Shown here: positions 8,145-16,874 of the stretch, piece by piece | Position numbering within the stretch: position 1 is the stretch's first letter | Layout: each line of letters begins with the position of its first letter | IMG/VR virus record: IMGVR_UViG_3300029319_000282 | Location: 1 to 28,855 of that record | DNA: 28,855 nucleotides | Source: a virus | Strand: one strand, 5' to 3' | Translations under genes and position numbers: made by a program | Notes under the pieces: generated by a model | What the model was told of the DNA's origin: nothing | Database searches by the model: none | The model's input: the letters and a program-made list of their open reading frames with translations, nothing else

Positions 8145-11100
8145 TACAACTCCTCAAGTTTTTTCTTTAGTTCATCAATCTGCTTTTGTTGTTCTTGAAT
8201 CGCACCAATTAAGAAAGTTGTTAACTTAGAGTAATCAATAGTTTTATGATGTATCTCACCAGTTAAATTCACAACCTCATCTCCTAATGAATGTACTTCC
8301 TTAACAACTTCAGGTAGAATAGGTTCAACCTCTTGAGCAATCAAACCTACATCATTTTTCTTTTGATTTATCTTCCATCTAAATGATGATGGTTTTAATT
8401 CTAATATCTTTTCTAAATTATTTTCTAATGGTTTTATATTTTCTTTTAATCTTCTATCAGAGCCTACCGATGTTGAAAATGCAGTTACGTCATCCTTAAC
8501 GTGAAGATGTCCATCACGTCCAAATGCAAATAGTTCAACACCAGCTACAGAACCGTGTCCATTTATTATTAAACCTTGTGGTTGTTGACTTACGCCAGTG
8601 CTTTCTTGTAGAAAAATACCATTTGCTGCAGCGATTGATGGAGTAGAACCAAATCGTAATGGTGGACCTGCAGTAGCATTATCTTGAAATCTTATGAATC
8701 CTTTTGTATTAGAAAAATCACTAACAATCAATGAACCTGTTAGGTGAGTTGAACCTAATATTTCTACGGTTTTATCTTCTTCGGGTGCTGCGCGGAAGTA
8801 AGCGTTATCACTATGATTAAGTGTAACATTTTCTAATGCTATAGTTTGAAATCCAGATGGTGCTAGTTCTGTCTTTTTATTACTTGGTTCGTGTTTAACT
8901 GATGTAAAGTAAGCCTTAACAGATTCTATATGCGTATCTGATGAAAATTCTTTAAATGGATTTAAATTAGCATAATTTTCTGTTAAAGCATTATTAGTAA
9001 CATTTAAGTCGTGTAATTCAAAATAGTAACCCTCAGCAGCGCCAGTGTGGTTAACTGTTACATTTTTTGTTGTGGTAAACGTTGTACTATCACTACTTCC
9101 ACCACCAGCTGGATACACAGTCTGACCTATATTGGCGTGATTCACCTCAGTATATGTAGAACCCTGCTTTCTCAATAACTTTAAGCTACCAGATATAGTG
9201 TAATTTCCAGATAAACCAATGTTGTAGTCAAGACTATCGTGATTTGGTGTAGCTACAGTTACCTCAATTTTTAGTGTTGCGGCACTTTTGTAGGTTGAAC
9301 CAGCTGATAGTGTTTTTAAATCAACGCTAGAAGAATTTTCATTTATCTCAGCTGAAAATACTGTATTATCACCCGAACCTGAATCACCTGCATATAAATG
9401 AAGTTCGGCAGAAGTTTGTGCATTATTTAAAGTTAATCCTGTAGCCTGAGTTCTATTTCCTGATGGTGTATTATCTGACATACCTGTATGACTAGATGAT
9501 TTACCACCAGCTTGTAATATGGTAGCAGATGGTGTAAAGTTAGGAACTAATTCACCAATAAAGCTTCCACTCGTGATTGTGATATTTGGTGAACCAGCAG
9601 TTGCATCTATTTCTATTTCAGAGTTTGCATCCCTTATCTTGTTACCATCAATAATCCAACCAGTTGTATCAGCCGAACCAAAGAAGCCCGTTGTAGCTTC
9701 TATGTTACCTGCTATGTTAGCATTCTGAGCGGTTACATCACCAGCAGTATTAATACTAAATGATGGAAAGTTCATAGCTAAACCATCTGAAGTACCTCTT
9801 ATATATGAAATTCCTTTTTCAAAACTAAAATCACCACTACCACTTAAAAAGATACCATCTGAGCCAGTAACGGATGTACTTCCATTCACGTAAGGTGCGC
9901 TAACGGCATCCCCTAACTTGATAGAACCACCGTTAGAAGAAGAAACTGCTATACTACTTCCTGATAAGGTTGTGGAATCTATTGTAAAGCCGCCTATCTG
10001 ACCACTTGTAGCGGTAACTGCACCTGTAATTGTTGCAGCTGTTGCTGTTACGACACCTGCTGGTGTAACTCTAAATTCTGCACTTCCAAATGTTTCATTA
10101 CCTAAATAAATTCCGTTTGAGTCTGCTTTAAATACACTTTCACCAGAACCAATTTGTATGTCTCCCTTGAATGATGCGTTTCCGTCTTTATCTATAAAAA
10201 ATTCTTTTGCGTGTAAAGCACCACTTGATGATAAAATTAGTCTACCTGCTCCACTTGTATAGTTTGTAGTATTTTCATCAGTTCCCGTAAATATCTTATC
10301 ACTATGTATAGTCCAACCACCAATCGTACCTGTTGTGGCAGTTACATCTCCTGATATCGAAACATCTCCACTACTATCTACTGAGAAGTTGCCTGTTTTT
10401 ATTTCTAAAGCACCATTACCACCATCAGCATCAAACTTAATATAATTTGTATTATTATCATCTCCTTTGATTAATACATCACCACTTCCACTTGCAAAAA
10501 ATCCTTTGTTAGTAGTTGCTACCGTACTAGCATTAGCTAAAGTTCCAGCTTTTACAGAACCATCAGAACTTAGAGTAACATCTCCACCTGTCAATGTAGA
10601 TGAACCAATATTCCAACCACCAATCAAACCTAATGATGAGGTTAGTACACCCTCTATTTTTGCACCACTTGCAATTAACTGACCACTTGAGGAAACTGCA
10701 AAATCCGTTCCAAATCTTACATAGTAATTTGAACCTGGTGTAAAATCAATATAGAATCCCTCCAATTCACTATTGTCATCTGTTTTAAATATCCTTGAAC
10801 TATTTGCATCAAGTGTTATGTTACTACCTGTAATTAAACCTGTATTTGTAATATTCCAAGAACCTATATTACCCTCTGTTGCACTAACTCTACCTGATAA
10901 GAAAACATTTTCTGACATTAAACCAAAGCCAGGATTTGCTGCACCGAATACAGCACCTGTTCCAGCTAATCCACTTAAATCTCCTAACCTTGCTTTTCTT
11001 GAAAATCCACCACTACCTGATTCTACAATATCTATGTATGGTGTATCGGTATCAGTAGGATTAGCATTTATATCTATGAATCCTGTACCTGGTCTTCCAA

Positions 11101-14100
11101 AACTAATAATAACTTGTCCATCCTCATATGATGCTGATAAAGAACTTTCTCCACTAAAGTTACCTATAGAGCCTGTAACACTACCAGCAGCTGCTCTTGA
11201 GGCTGATAGAGCGTGTTCAAATCCAGTAGAGTTACCTGTTTGGTCTGATGCAGAGAAAGCAGCTGTTAACTTTAAGAACTCAGAGTTGAAGCCTGTATCA
11301 TCTACTTTCTTACAAAATAGTAATTCACCAGGTCTAAATCCTGCAGCGTTTTGAACTGGAATCGCTGTAGCACTAGCACCAACACTACCACTTATAGTAG
11401 TAGCATTACTTACAAGTAATCTACCACCAACTGCATTAACAGTTTGTTTCTCAAAGGTTGTTGTAGCTAATGTTCCCCTTACAAATACATTTGAGAACTC
11501 AGCAAAACCTATATCATCTATAGCCCAACCTTTTTGTTTTGGAACATAATCTTTTGTTCTAATTGAACCTGTACTACTGAATATTATATTATCTGATTCT
11601 AATGTTGCACCACCTATATTCCATCCTGCAATATTACCAGCACTAGCACTTAATTCACCACTAGCTCTAACTTGAAAGTTAGATGAACTTATAAATATAC
11701 CAGTATCAGTTGTAGATGTCTCATCTGCATTACCTCTCAAGTAAAAGGTTTCACCAGATAACTTTTCTCTACCTATCGTGAATCCACCAATCTCACCTGT
11801 TTCAGCTTTTATATTACCTTTTACTGCAACGTCTCCACTTGATGATAAATGAAAGTTTGAAGAACTTATTTCTATATTACCACCACTACCACTTACAAAT
11901 TGAGAATCACTACCTAAGAAAAATGATTTAGCTTTTACTTCAAAGACACTTGGATTACTTCTAAATTTAAGTGAACCCTCATCTCCACCAGCGTGTAATT
12001 CTAATCCCAATCCATCGTAAGTTTCAGCTGAATCTATAGATTCACCAACACTACCACTAAACATAATAATACCAGGCGGACCTTCACCTGTAGTAGCTTT
12101 TTCAAATCCTTTGTATGATTTAGTTCTAAAGTAAGCTGAACTCTGTCCACTTAATTCAAACCCTTGCCCCTCACCTAATCCATTATTAATTGTAAGGGTG
12201 CCAGGCATAACATTGTCATCACCAGAAAATACCGTATTACTTCCTTGTATATCAGTAGAGTTTGGTGTGTAAGTTACTAAGTCAGCTTGCTTACCATCTT
12301 TTGTAAAGTACTCTACTTTGTAAGTTATCTTTTGAGGACGTTGTGTTAACTCTGGCGTATCAGTTATTATATCCATATTGTTTGGATTAAAACCTGATTC
12401 TCTAGCTTGTCTTAATGAAACATTATTAATGTACCATCTACCAGCGGTAGCTACAAATTGTAAAGTGGCTCTAGCTGTATCCTCTAAGATAAAGTTTTGG
12501 TATACACTCTTTGGAAATGTAATATTAGCATCAGGACCTTTATCATCAGGATTTACTATACCTATCAAGTAACCCCACGGAGTAGATTTGAAATCAGCGC
12601 CTTTATTGGTTAGATTCAAACCAGAACCAGATACGTAAACTTTTAATTCTGCCTTTTGTCTTTCAACTAAACTATCATTTTCCCTAACTTGTTTAGGAGC
12701 TTTTATAGGTTTAGCATTAAATCTTAAACTATATTCTTGTCCTCCAAATATTAAAGGACGATTTTCAGCTGATACATTACCTTTGGTAGCCACATTTCTT
12801 GTGGATGTATCTTTTAACCAAAGTGCTACATTATCTTTTTCTGAATAGTTAGAACCCGATATTAGAATTGAATCTGTTATATCAGATACACTAGCAGTTG
12901 AACCTGTCATTTCTATAAGAAGTCCTCTTTCATTCCCACCTATATATCCAGCTTCTGTACCTTGTGAACCCGACCAATACGATGTGAATATAGATGATGT
13001 TGGGAAGAAACCTTTCATCAATCTACCTTTTAAATGTAACTTATCTACAAGTTCTTCTCTAGCTTCTAAAACTCTTTCTGTTAAAAATTTATATTCAGAA
13101 TCATTTCTTGTTTTATAGTAAACTTTTGCTCTGTAAACATCACCTGATACAGTTCTTAGATTAGATAATCTAATATTTGTTTTCGATATAAAATTAACTT
13201 CGTTAAAATCATACTCTTGAGTCTCGTTAAAACTCATAGTATATGGTGAACTTGCTAAATCAGGAATTTCAATTAACTTTTTAGATAAATCAGCTACTGT
13301 ATTGTTGAAAACTAAGGGTTTGGCAGATGGTATTATCTTACCATTTTGTATATCAGCTATATCAAACTCATAAGGTAAGTTTTGACTTATTAAATCAGTA
13401 ACAGTATATCCTGCACCTTTAGCAAAATCTAAGAGTTCATATCTATCTACTTTTACTTTAGCACCATAAATTGAGTTACCTACTTTTCTATTACCTGATA
13501 AACTATCTAAAGTAATTTCATAATCTTGTACAATAGGACTACCAGCATTTTGTTGTTCATCATATCTATCATCCCCACTTGTATCATACGTACCATCATT
13601 ATCACTATTTTGTCCTGAGTTAGATGCGTTTCTATCTGAGTTAGAATCTTGTGATTGTCCATCATCATAATTGTTATCATCATCTTGAGTAACTGCATTT
13701 TCTTTAGCATCACCACCCGTATCTACAGCATTAAGTTGGTAATAAACTTTATTACTTTGCACTCCGTGTACACCAACTTGTAAGCCGACAGATTTTATAT
13801 CACTATCATCAACTATAAAATCTACATTCTTTCCGTGTCCAAGTCGAGTTAATTCAGCACCATCCGAATCATTTAAACTCCAAGTATAAGCAGTAATCTC
13901 AGTTGCGTAAGCAGCACTATGTGATGCATTAGCTCTTGTTATTGCTGTATGATTTCCAAATGATAGTGATGCAGTAGGTGTATTACTAACCGTATCATCA
14001 TCTATTATTATATCGGTATCATTCAATACTACTGCAGTAGAAGCGTTAACTGTAACTGCTAAACTACTACTTACTGATGCTATATCAGCTGCATCAGTTG

Positions 14101-16639
14101 CAACAATACTAGCTTTGTAACTACCAGCAGTAGTATATGTGTGAGTAAAATCTGCGCTAGATGAATCAGTACCTTTTAATGTTATACCATTTGGATACGT
14201 AAGTAAATCACTTGAACCATCTCCCCAAGCTACTGATATCTGTTTAAGCTGACCAGGCGTAGATGAAACTTGATTAGAACTACCACTAACTACAAGAGTA
14301 AATTCTTGTCCTGTTTCTACTGTAGAAGAACCTGATACAACATCTATATTTGGAACAGGCTGTCCTACTCGTATAGGCGCACCTATAAATGTTTTTGTAC
14401 CACCTGCAAATGAAGCCTCTATTCTTGGTGTATAAGATCCTGGTTCAGTATAAGTTATATCAGCAGTTTGTGAAGAGGCTGACATCTCTATATCAGATAT
14501 GCCAGTTTTTAAAATTCTTGAAGTAGGACTTCCTTCTCCATCCTCTGTAAACCTAACAGTAAGAGGTGCAGTTCCCTCAGAGTTATTAACAGAAAAGTGT
14601 GGGCGAGGTGTGCTTGCGTTGTTAACAACTTGTTTAATAGCTACATTTGATTTTCTACCAAGAGAATCTATAGCCCAATGTTCAATATTATAGTTACCAG
14701 CTGCTTGATACGATGCTGAAACTGCAGAGCCTGTTACAGTAGTTTTGTATAATTCAAACCCATCCCAATATACTGTTTTACCAGAACTCTGTTTAGCATT
14801 TATCCTAAAACTTGCATACTTTGTAGATGGGTGTAAAAATCTACTATGAACTTGCAATCTCGTCCAACCACTTGAGTTTACTTGTGTTAATGGTGATTCA
14901 ACGATGTTACCAAATTGGTCATCTAAAGAACCTATAGTTTCAAAGTTCTCATCTAAACCAAATAACATTAGGCTAACAAAAGCATTACCACTATTACATC
15001 TAGCATAAGCATCTATTGTAAATCCATCCGATTGAGTAGCTGGTGCTAGATTAGCAGTACTACTACCACGATAGTGTCCGAAGTAAGCCTCATCAGCATT
15101 TGGTGCTTGTGCTAAAGCGTGTGAACCACTATACTTAACACTTGATTGTCTTGTTACACTTGAGTTACCTACACTATACCCATCCCAAAATCCACTTAAA
15201 GCACTACCAAATATACCATTAGGTGCATAATTTAAAAACTGGCTACCAGTTGGACGGGCTCTATCAAAATACCAATAAAAATTATCAATTTCTGCACCAC
15301 TACTAATAGTCGCTGAAGAAGTAACATTAAAATTAGCATCAGCATTAACAACAGAGTTAGATATTGTAAAATCTGCGACAGGTGGATTAGGTGCAACTAA
15401 TATAGTTCTACTTACAACATCGTTTTGTGCATCATAATTATTTTTAACAGTGTGTTTTACGGTATATGTTCCACTACCTGTATACTCGTGTATTACCTTT
15501 CTACCTGCAGAACCTGTTACCTCAAGAACTCTACCATCACCGAACTCCCAAACAAATGTTGTATCATCTAAATTATCATCTGGATTATTTGATACATCAC
15601 TACTAGCAGAAATAATACTTCTATCACTAAATCTAAATCTAGCTCGTGTAAAGTTAGTATCTTTGATTGGGTCTAAACTACCAGTTAGGTATTCAGTTTC
15701 ATTAGCAGAGGCTTCATTAATAGTACCATCCGATATAATCATACTAGCACTTGGTGTTGCTGGTGGGTTTACTGTGATTGTTACATCATCTTTACCACCA
15801 AAACCAAATGGTGAATTACCAACTGCTCTTACTGTATAAGTTCCAGCCTTTGTATATGTATGAGTTCCATTTATATTTTGTGGATTAAATGTATCTGTAG
15901 TACCATCACCCCAATCGAAGTTTACATTTTTTACTGCACCATCTACACTAGCTTTTAACTTAACTTCATATTTTCTATTTCTTAAAACACCCGTTGGTTT
16001 TGTATCATCAAGAAAATCTAACTCAATATTACCTGGTTGAATCAACCACGGATTTAAAAATTGTTGTACACCAAACGGAACTCTTTTACCTGATAAACTT
16101 CCACTTATTTGTATGTTTACTTCTCGTTCACCTACTCTTGGAATTACCTCTTTTACTAATGTTTCAGATACAGATATTTTTGGTGCTCTTAAAAATATAA
16201 TCTTTTCATTGTTAGGAGCTGCTGGGTCTAATAAAATTTGTGCTTGATATCTTACATTGTAAACACCTTGAAATTCTGGTGGTATTTCTATTCCACCATT
16301 TAGATTTGGGTCAGGATTAATCTCACCTAATAGTGTAAGTGTAGCTAAACCAGCTGGTGCGTTTTCGTAAACCTCTATAGTTAATCTTCTTGATGTACCC
16401 TCTAAGTAATTTCTAATAGGATTTACGTAAATCGGTTCTCCATTAGCATCTACTAATTCATATAGAATATCTGTTTCTTTTTTAAGAGTATCAGAACCAT
16501 CTATTAATATAGAAGAACGACCAGTAGGAATTACGGGTGGTAAATCAAGTAAATTAAAGTAGGTATTATTAGTATCCTCTACAAAAACTTGTACTTGATT
16601 TAGATTTTGTTTTTTTACTGTTTTGCGAATTAAAGCCAT
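8144..16639 (-). CDS. Giant tail-fibre protein: PKD domains, fibre repeats, C-terminal S74 chaperone
   Basis: At 2831 residues this is the largest gene here. Residues 1-200 are an N-terminal region likely for virion attachment. PKD/Ig-like domains follow, marked by WGDG or WEFGDG near 242, 363 and 803, with less clear copies to about 970. A carbohydrate-binding-like sandwich lies at about 468-631 (ends in VYWDGFELYKT). An Asp/Asn/Ser-rich stretch at about 975-1033 may bind calcium. From about 1600 to 2350 there are seven repeats around GxIGGWxI, the usual shaft of marine T4-like fibres. The last 105 residues are a Peptidase_S74 chaperone domain that trimerises the fibre and cuts itself off. 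The stop overlaps the next fibre start. No clear Shine-Dalgarno precedes the ATG, which is 64 bases from a divergent gene. It probably recognises the host surface. Confidence 0.9.
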   Translation of the reverse strand: MALIRKTVKKQNLNQVQVFVEDTNNTYFNLLDLPPVIPTGRSSILIDGSDTLKKETDILYELVDANGEPIYVNPIRNYLEGTSRRLTIEVYENAPAGLATLTLLGEINPDPNLNGGIEIPPEFQGVYNVRYQAQILLDPAAPNNEKIIFLRAPKISVSETLVKEVIPRVGEREVNIQISGSLSGKRVPFGVQQFLNPWLIQPGNIELDFLDDTKPTGVLRNRKYEVKLKASVDGAVKNVNFDWGDGTTDTFNPQNINGTHTYTKAGTYTVRAVGNSPFGFGGKDDVTITVNPPATPSASMIISDGTINEASANETEYLTGSLDPIKDTNFTRARFRFSDRSIISASSDVSNNPDDNLDDTTFVWEFGDGRVLEVTGSAGRKVIHEYTGSGTYTVKHTVKNNYDAQNDVVSRTILVAPNPPVADFTISNSVVNADANFNVTSSATISSGAEIDNFYWYFDRARPTGSQFLNYAPNGIFGSALSGFWDGYSVGNSSVTRQSSVKYSGSHALAQAPNADEAYFGHYRGSSTANLAPATQSDGFTIDAYARCNSGNAFVSLMLFGLDENFETIGSLDDQFGNIVESPLTQVNSSGWTRLQVHSRFLHPSTKYASFRINAKQSSGKTVYWDGFELYKTTVTGSAVSASYQAAGNYNIEHWAIDSLGRKSNVAIKQVVNNASTPRPHFSVNNSEGTAPLTVRFTEDGEGSPTSRILKTGISDIEMSASSQTADITYTEPGSYTPRIEASFAGGTKTFIGAPIRVGQPVPNIDVVSGSSTVETGQEFTLVVSGSSNQVSSTPGQLKQISVAWGDGSSDLLTYPNGITLKGTDSSSADFTHTYTTAGSYKASIVATDAADIASVSSSLAVTVNASTAVVLNDTDIIIDDDTVSNTPTASLSFGNHTAITRANASHSAAYATEITAYTWSLNDSDGAELTRLGHGKNVDFIVDDSDIKSVGLQVGVHGVQSNKVYYQLNAVDTGGDAKENAVTQDDDNNYDDGQSQDSNSDRNASNSGQNSDNDGTYDTSGDDRYDEQQNAGSPIVQDYEITLDSLSGNRKVGNSIYGAKVKVDRYELLDFAKGAGYTVTDLISQNLPYEFDIADIQNGKIIPSAKPLVFNNTVADLSKKLIEIPDLASSPYTMSFNETQEYDFNEVNFISKTNIRLSNLRTVSGDVYRAKVYYKTRNDSEYKFLTERVLEAREELVDKLHLKGRLMKGFFPTSSIFTSYWSGSQGTEAGYIGGNERGLLIEMTGSTASVSDITDSILISGSNYSEKDNVALWLKDTSTRNVATKGNVSAENRPLIFGGQEYSLRFNAKPIKAPKQVRENDSLVERQKAELKVYVSGSGLNLTNKGADFKSTPWGYLIGIVNPDDKGPDANITFPKSVYQNFILEDTARATLQFVATAGRWYINNVSLRQARESGFNPNNMDIITDTPELTQRPQKITYKVEYFTKDGKQADLVTYTPNSTDIQGSNTVFSGDDNVMPGTLTINNGLGEGQGFELSGQSSAYFRTKSYKGFEKATTGEGPPGIIMFSGSVGESIDSAETYDGLGLELHAGGDEGSLKFRSNPSVFEVKAKSFFLGSDSQFVSGSGGNIEISSSNFHLSSSGDVAVKGNIKAETGEIGGFTIGREKLSGETFYLRGNADETSTTDTGIFISSSNFQVRASGELSASAGNIAGWNIGGATLESDNIIFSSTGSIRTKDYVPKQKGWAIDDIGFAEFSNVFVRGTLATTTFEKQTVNAVGGRLLVSNATTISGSVGASATAIPVQNAAGFRPGELLFCKKVDDTGFNSEFLKLTAAFSASDQTGNSTGFEHALSASRAAAGSVTGSIGNFSGESSLSASYEDGQVIISFGRPGTGFIDINANPTDTDTPYIDIVESGSGGFSRKARLGDLSGLAGTGAVFGAANPGFGLMSENVFLSGRVSATEGNIGSWNITNTGLITGSNITLDANSSRIFKTDDNSELEGFYIDFTPGSNYYVRFGTDFAVSSSGQLIASGAKIEGVLTSSLGLIGGWNIGSSTLTGGDVTLSSDGSVKAGTLANASTVATTNKGFFASGSGDVLIKGDDNNTNYIKFDADGGNGALEIKTGNFSVDSSGDVSISGDVTATTGTIGGWTIHSDKIFTGTDENTTNYTSGAGRLILSSSGALHAKEFFIDKDGNASFKGDIQIGSGESVFKADSNGIYLGNETFGSAEFRVTPAGVVTATAATITGAVTATSGQIGGFTIDSTTLSGSSIAVSSSNGGSIKLGDAVSAPYVNGSTSVTGSDGIFLSGSGDFSFEKGISYIRGTSDGLAMNFPSFSINTAGDVTAQNANIAGNIEATTGFFGSADTTGWIIDGNKIRDANSEIEIDATAGSPNITITSGSFIGELVPNFTPSATILQAGGKSSSHTGMSDNTPSGNRTQATGLTLNNAQTSAELHLYAGDSGSGDNTVFSAEINENSSSVDLKTLSAGSTYKSAATLKIEVTVATPNHDSLDYNIGLSGNYTISGSLKLLRKQGSTYTEVNHANIGQTVYPAGGGSSDSTTFTTTKNVTVNHTGAAEGYYFELHDLNVTNNALTENYANLNPFKEFSSDTHIESVKAYFTSVKHEPSNKKTELAPSGFQTIALENVTLNHSDNAYFRAAPEEDKTVEILGSTHLTGSLIVSDFSNTKGFIRFQDNATAGPPLRFGSTPSIAAANGIFLQESTGVSQQPQGLIINGHGSVAGVELFAFGRDGHLHVKDDVTAFSTSVGSDRRLKENIKPLENNLEKILELKPSSFRWKINQKKNDVGLIAQEVEPILPEVVKEVHSLGDEVVNLTGEIHHKTIDYSKLTTFLIGAIQEQQKQIDELKKKLEEL
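8147..8461 (-). other. Peptidase S74 intramolecular chaperone domain
   Basis: This region encodes residues 2727-2831, starting SDRRLKENI. Ser2727 and Lys2732 have the spacing of the Ser911/Lys916 catalytic pair in the phage endosialidase S74 domain. DVGLIAQEVEPILPEVV is the conserved core, and a C-terminal coiled coil (QEQQKQIDELKKKLEEL) ends it. Cleavage before Ser2727 would release a 105-residue piece after the fibre trimer folds. Confidence 0.88.
9600..11830 (-). repeat. Tandem fibre-shaft repeats in the giant tail fibre
   Basis: Seven diverged copies of a protein repeat centred on G-x-I-G-G-(W/F)-x-I are seen. Examples are GEIGGFTIG, GNIAGWNIG, GNIGSWNIT, GLIGGWNIG, GTIGGWTIH and GQIGGFTID, with a last variant at GFFGSADTTGWII. 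Each is followed by LSSSG-like and DVTATT-like runs. At the DNA level the repeats are recognisable but not identical. Copies are unequally spaced. This is a beta-rich shaft, not a DNA-level satellite. Confidence 0.75.
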
Positions 16640-16703
16640 AGTTGTAAATAAATATCACTACTTACATATAATTATTATAAAAGTGTGTATTGGGTGTGTA
16701 TAT
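16640..16703. promoter_or_regulatory. Divergent intergenic region with promoter-like sequences
   Basis: This is the only divergent gap of the window, between the giant fibre (minus) and the ribbon-helix-helix gene (plus). On the plus strand TTGTAA (16642-16647) and TATAAT (16667-16672) form a sigma-70-like pair, with a spacer of 19 bases, slightly long. On the minus strand a TATAAT also occurs within TTATAATAATTATA. The near-palindromic AT core could also be an operator for the small DNA-binding protein encoded beside it. That last point is inference. Confidence 0.4.
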
Positions 16704-16874
16704 ATGAAAAAAAGATATAATTTTACTTTAGATAAAAAAGTAAAACAAAAATTAGAGGAATACTCTAAGGATAACTATACTACAATGTCTGCAGTATTAA
16801 CTCGTTTAATACTAAGTTTAGATAAGAAACCGACAGGTACTGTAAAATTACCTGCTAAGAGAATCCAAAGTTAA
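16704..16874 (+). CDS. Small ribbon-helix-helix (CopG/Arc-like) DNA-binding protein
   Basis: The only credible plus-strand gene here encodes 56 residues. RYNFTLDKKVKQKLEEYS is a typical ribbon-helix-helix strand plus first helix, and TTMSAVLTRLILSLDKK is the turn and second helix. A basic tail follows (LPAKRIQS). An ATG at 16623 in the same frame would add 27 unrelated hydrophobic residues and begin inside the fibre gene, so I chose the ATG at 16704. No clear Shine-Dalgarno is seen; a sigma-70-like promoter lies about 30 bases upstream, so the leader would be short. It converges on the gp47-gp46 gene and overlaps its end by 20 bases. Such proteins repress transcription as dimers, so it may control the fibre genes or itself. 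It could also be the antitoxin half of a pair, but no toxin is adjacent. Confidence 0.68.
   Translation: MKKRYNFTLDKKVKQKLEEYSKDNYTTMSAVLTRLILSLDKKPTGTVKLPAKRIQS

Noticed and set aside
10773-11354. A 193-codon open frame on the plus strand, and many similar ones opposite the fibre genes.
   Set aside because: They are frames opposite to Ser/Thr/Gly-rich coding sequence, where stops are rare on the other strand. They are Pro/Leu/Val-rich, have no ribosome-binding sites and no recognisable domain.
9600-11830. Repeated DNA words such as CCACCAATC at intervals, considered as a CRISPR array or direct repeats.
   Set aside because: Spacing is uneven, the copies are diverged, and they encode the GxIGGWxI fibre repeat in frame.
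8144-16639. The giant fibre gene as an assembly artefact or fusion of several genes.
   Set aside because: The frame is unbroken over 8.5 kb, the domain order (attachment, PKD, binding, shaft, S74 chaperone) makes sense for a fibre, and composition is even throughout.
16623-16703. Start of the plus-strand gene at the ATG at 16623.
   Set aside because: The 27 extra residues are unlike a ribbon-helix-helix N-terminus, would begin inside the giant fibre gene, and would cover the promoter-like region.
16834-16854. Hairpin CAGGTA/TACCTG with 9-base loop just after the gp47-gp46 stop, as a terminator.
   Set aside because: Only a 6-bp stem, no run of T after it on the minus strand, and it lies inside the coding part of the plus-strand gene.
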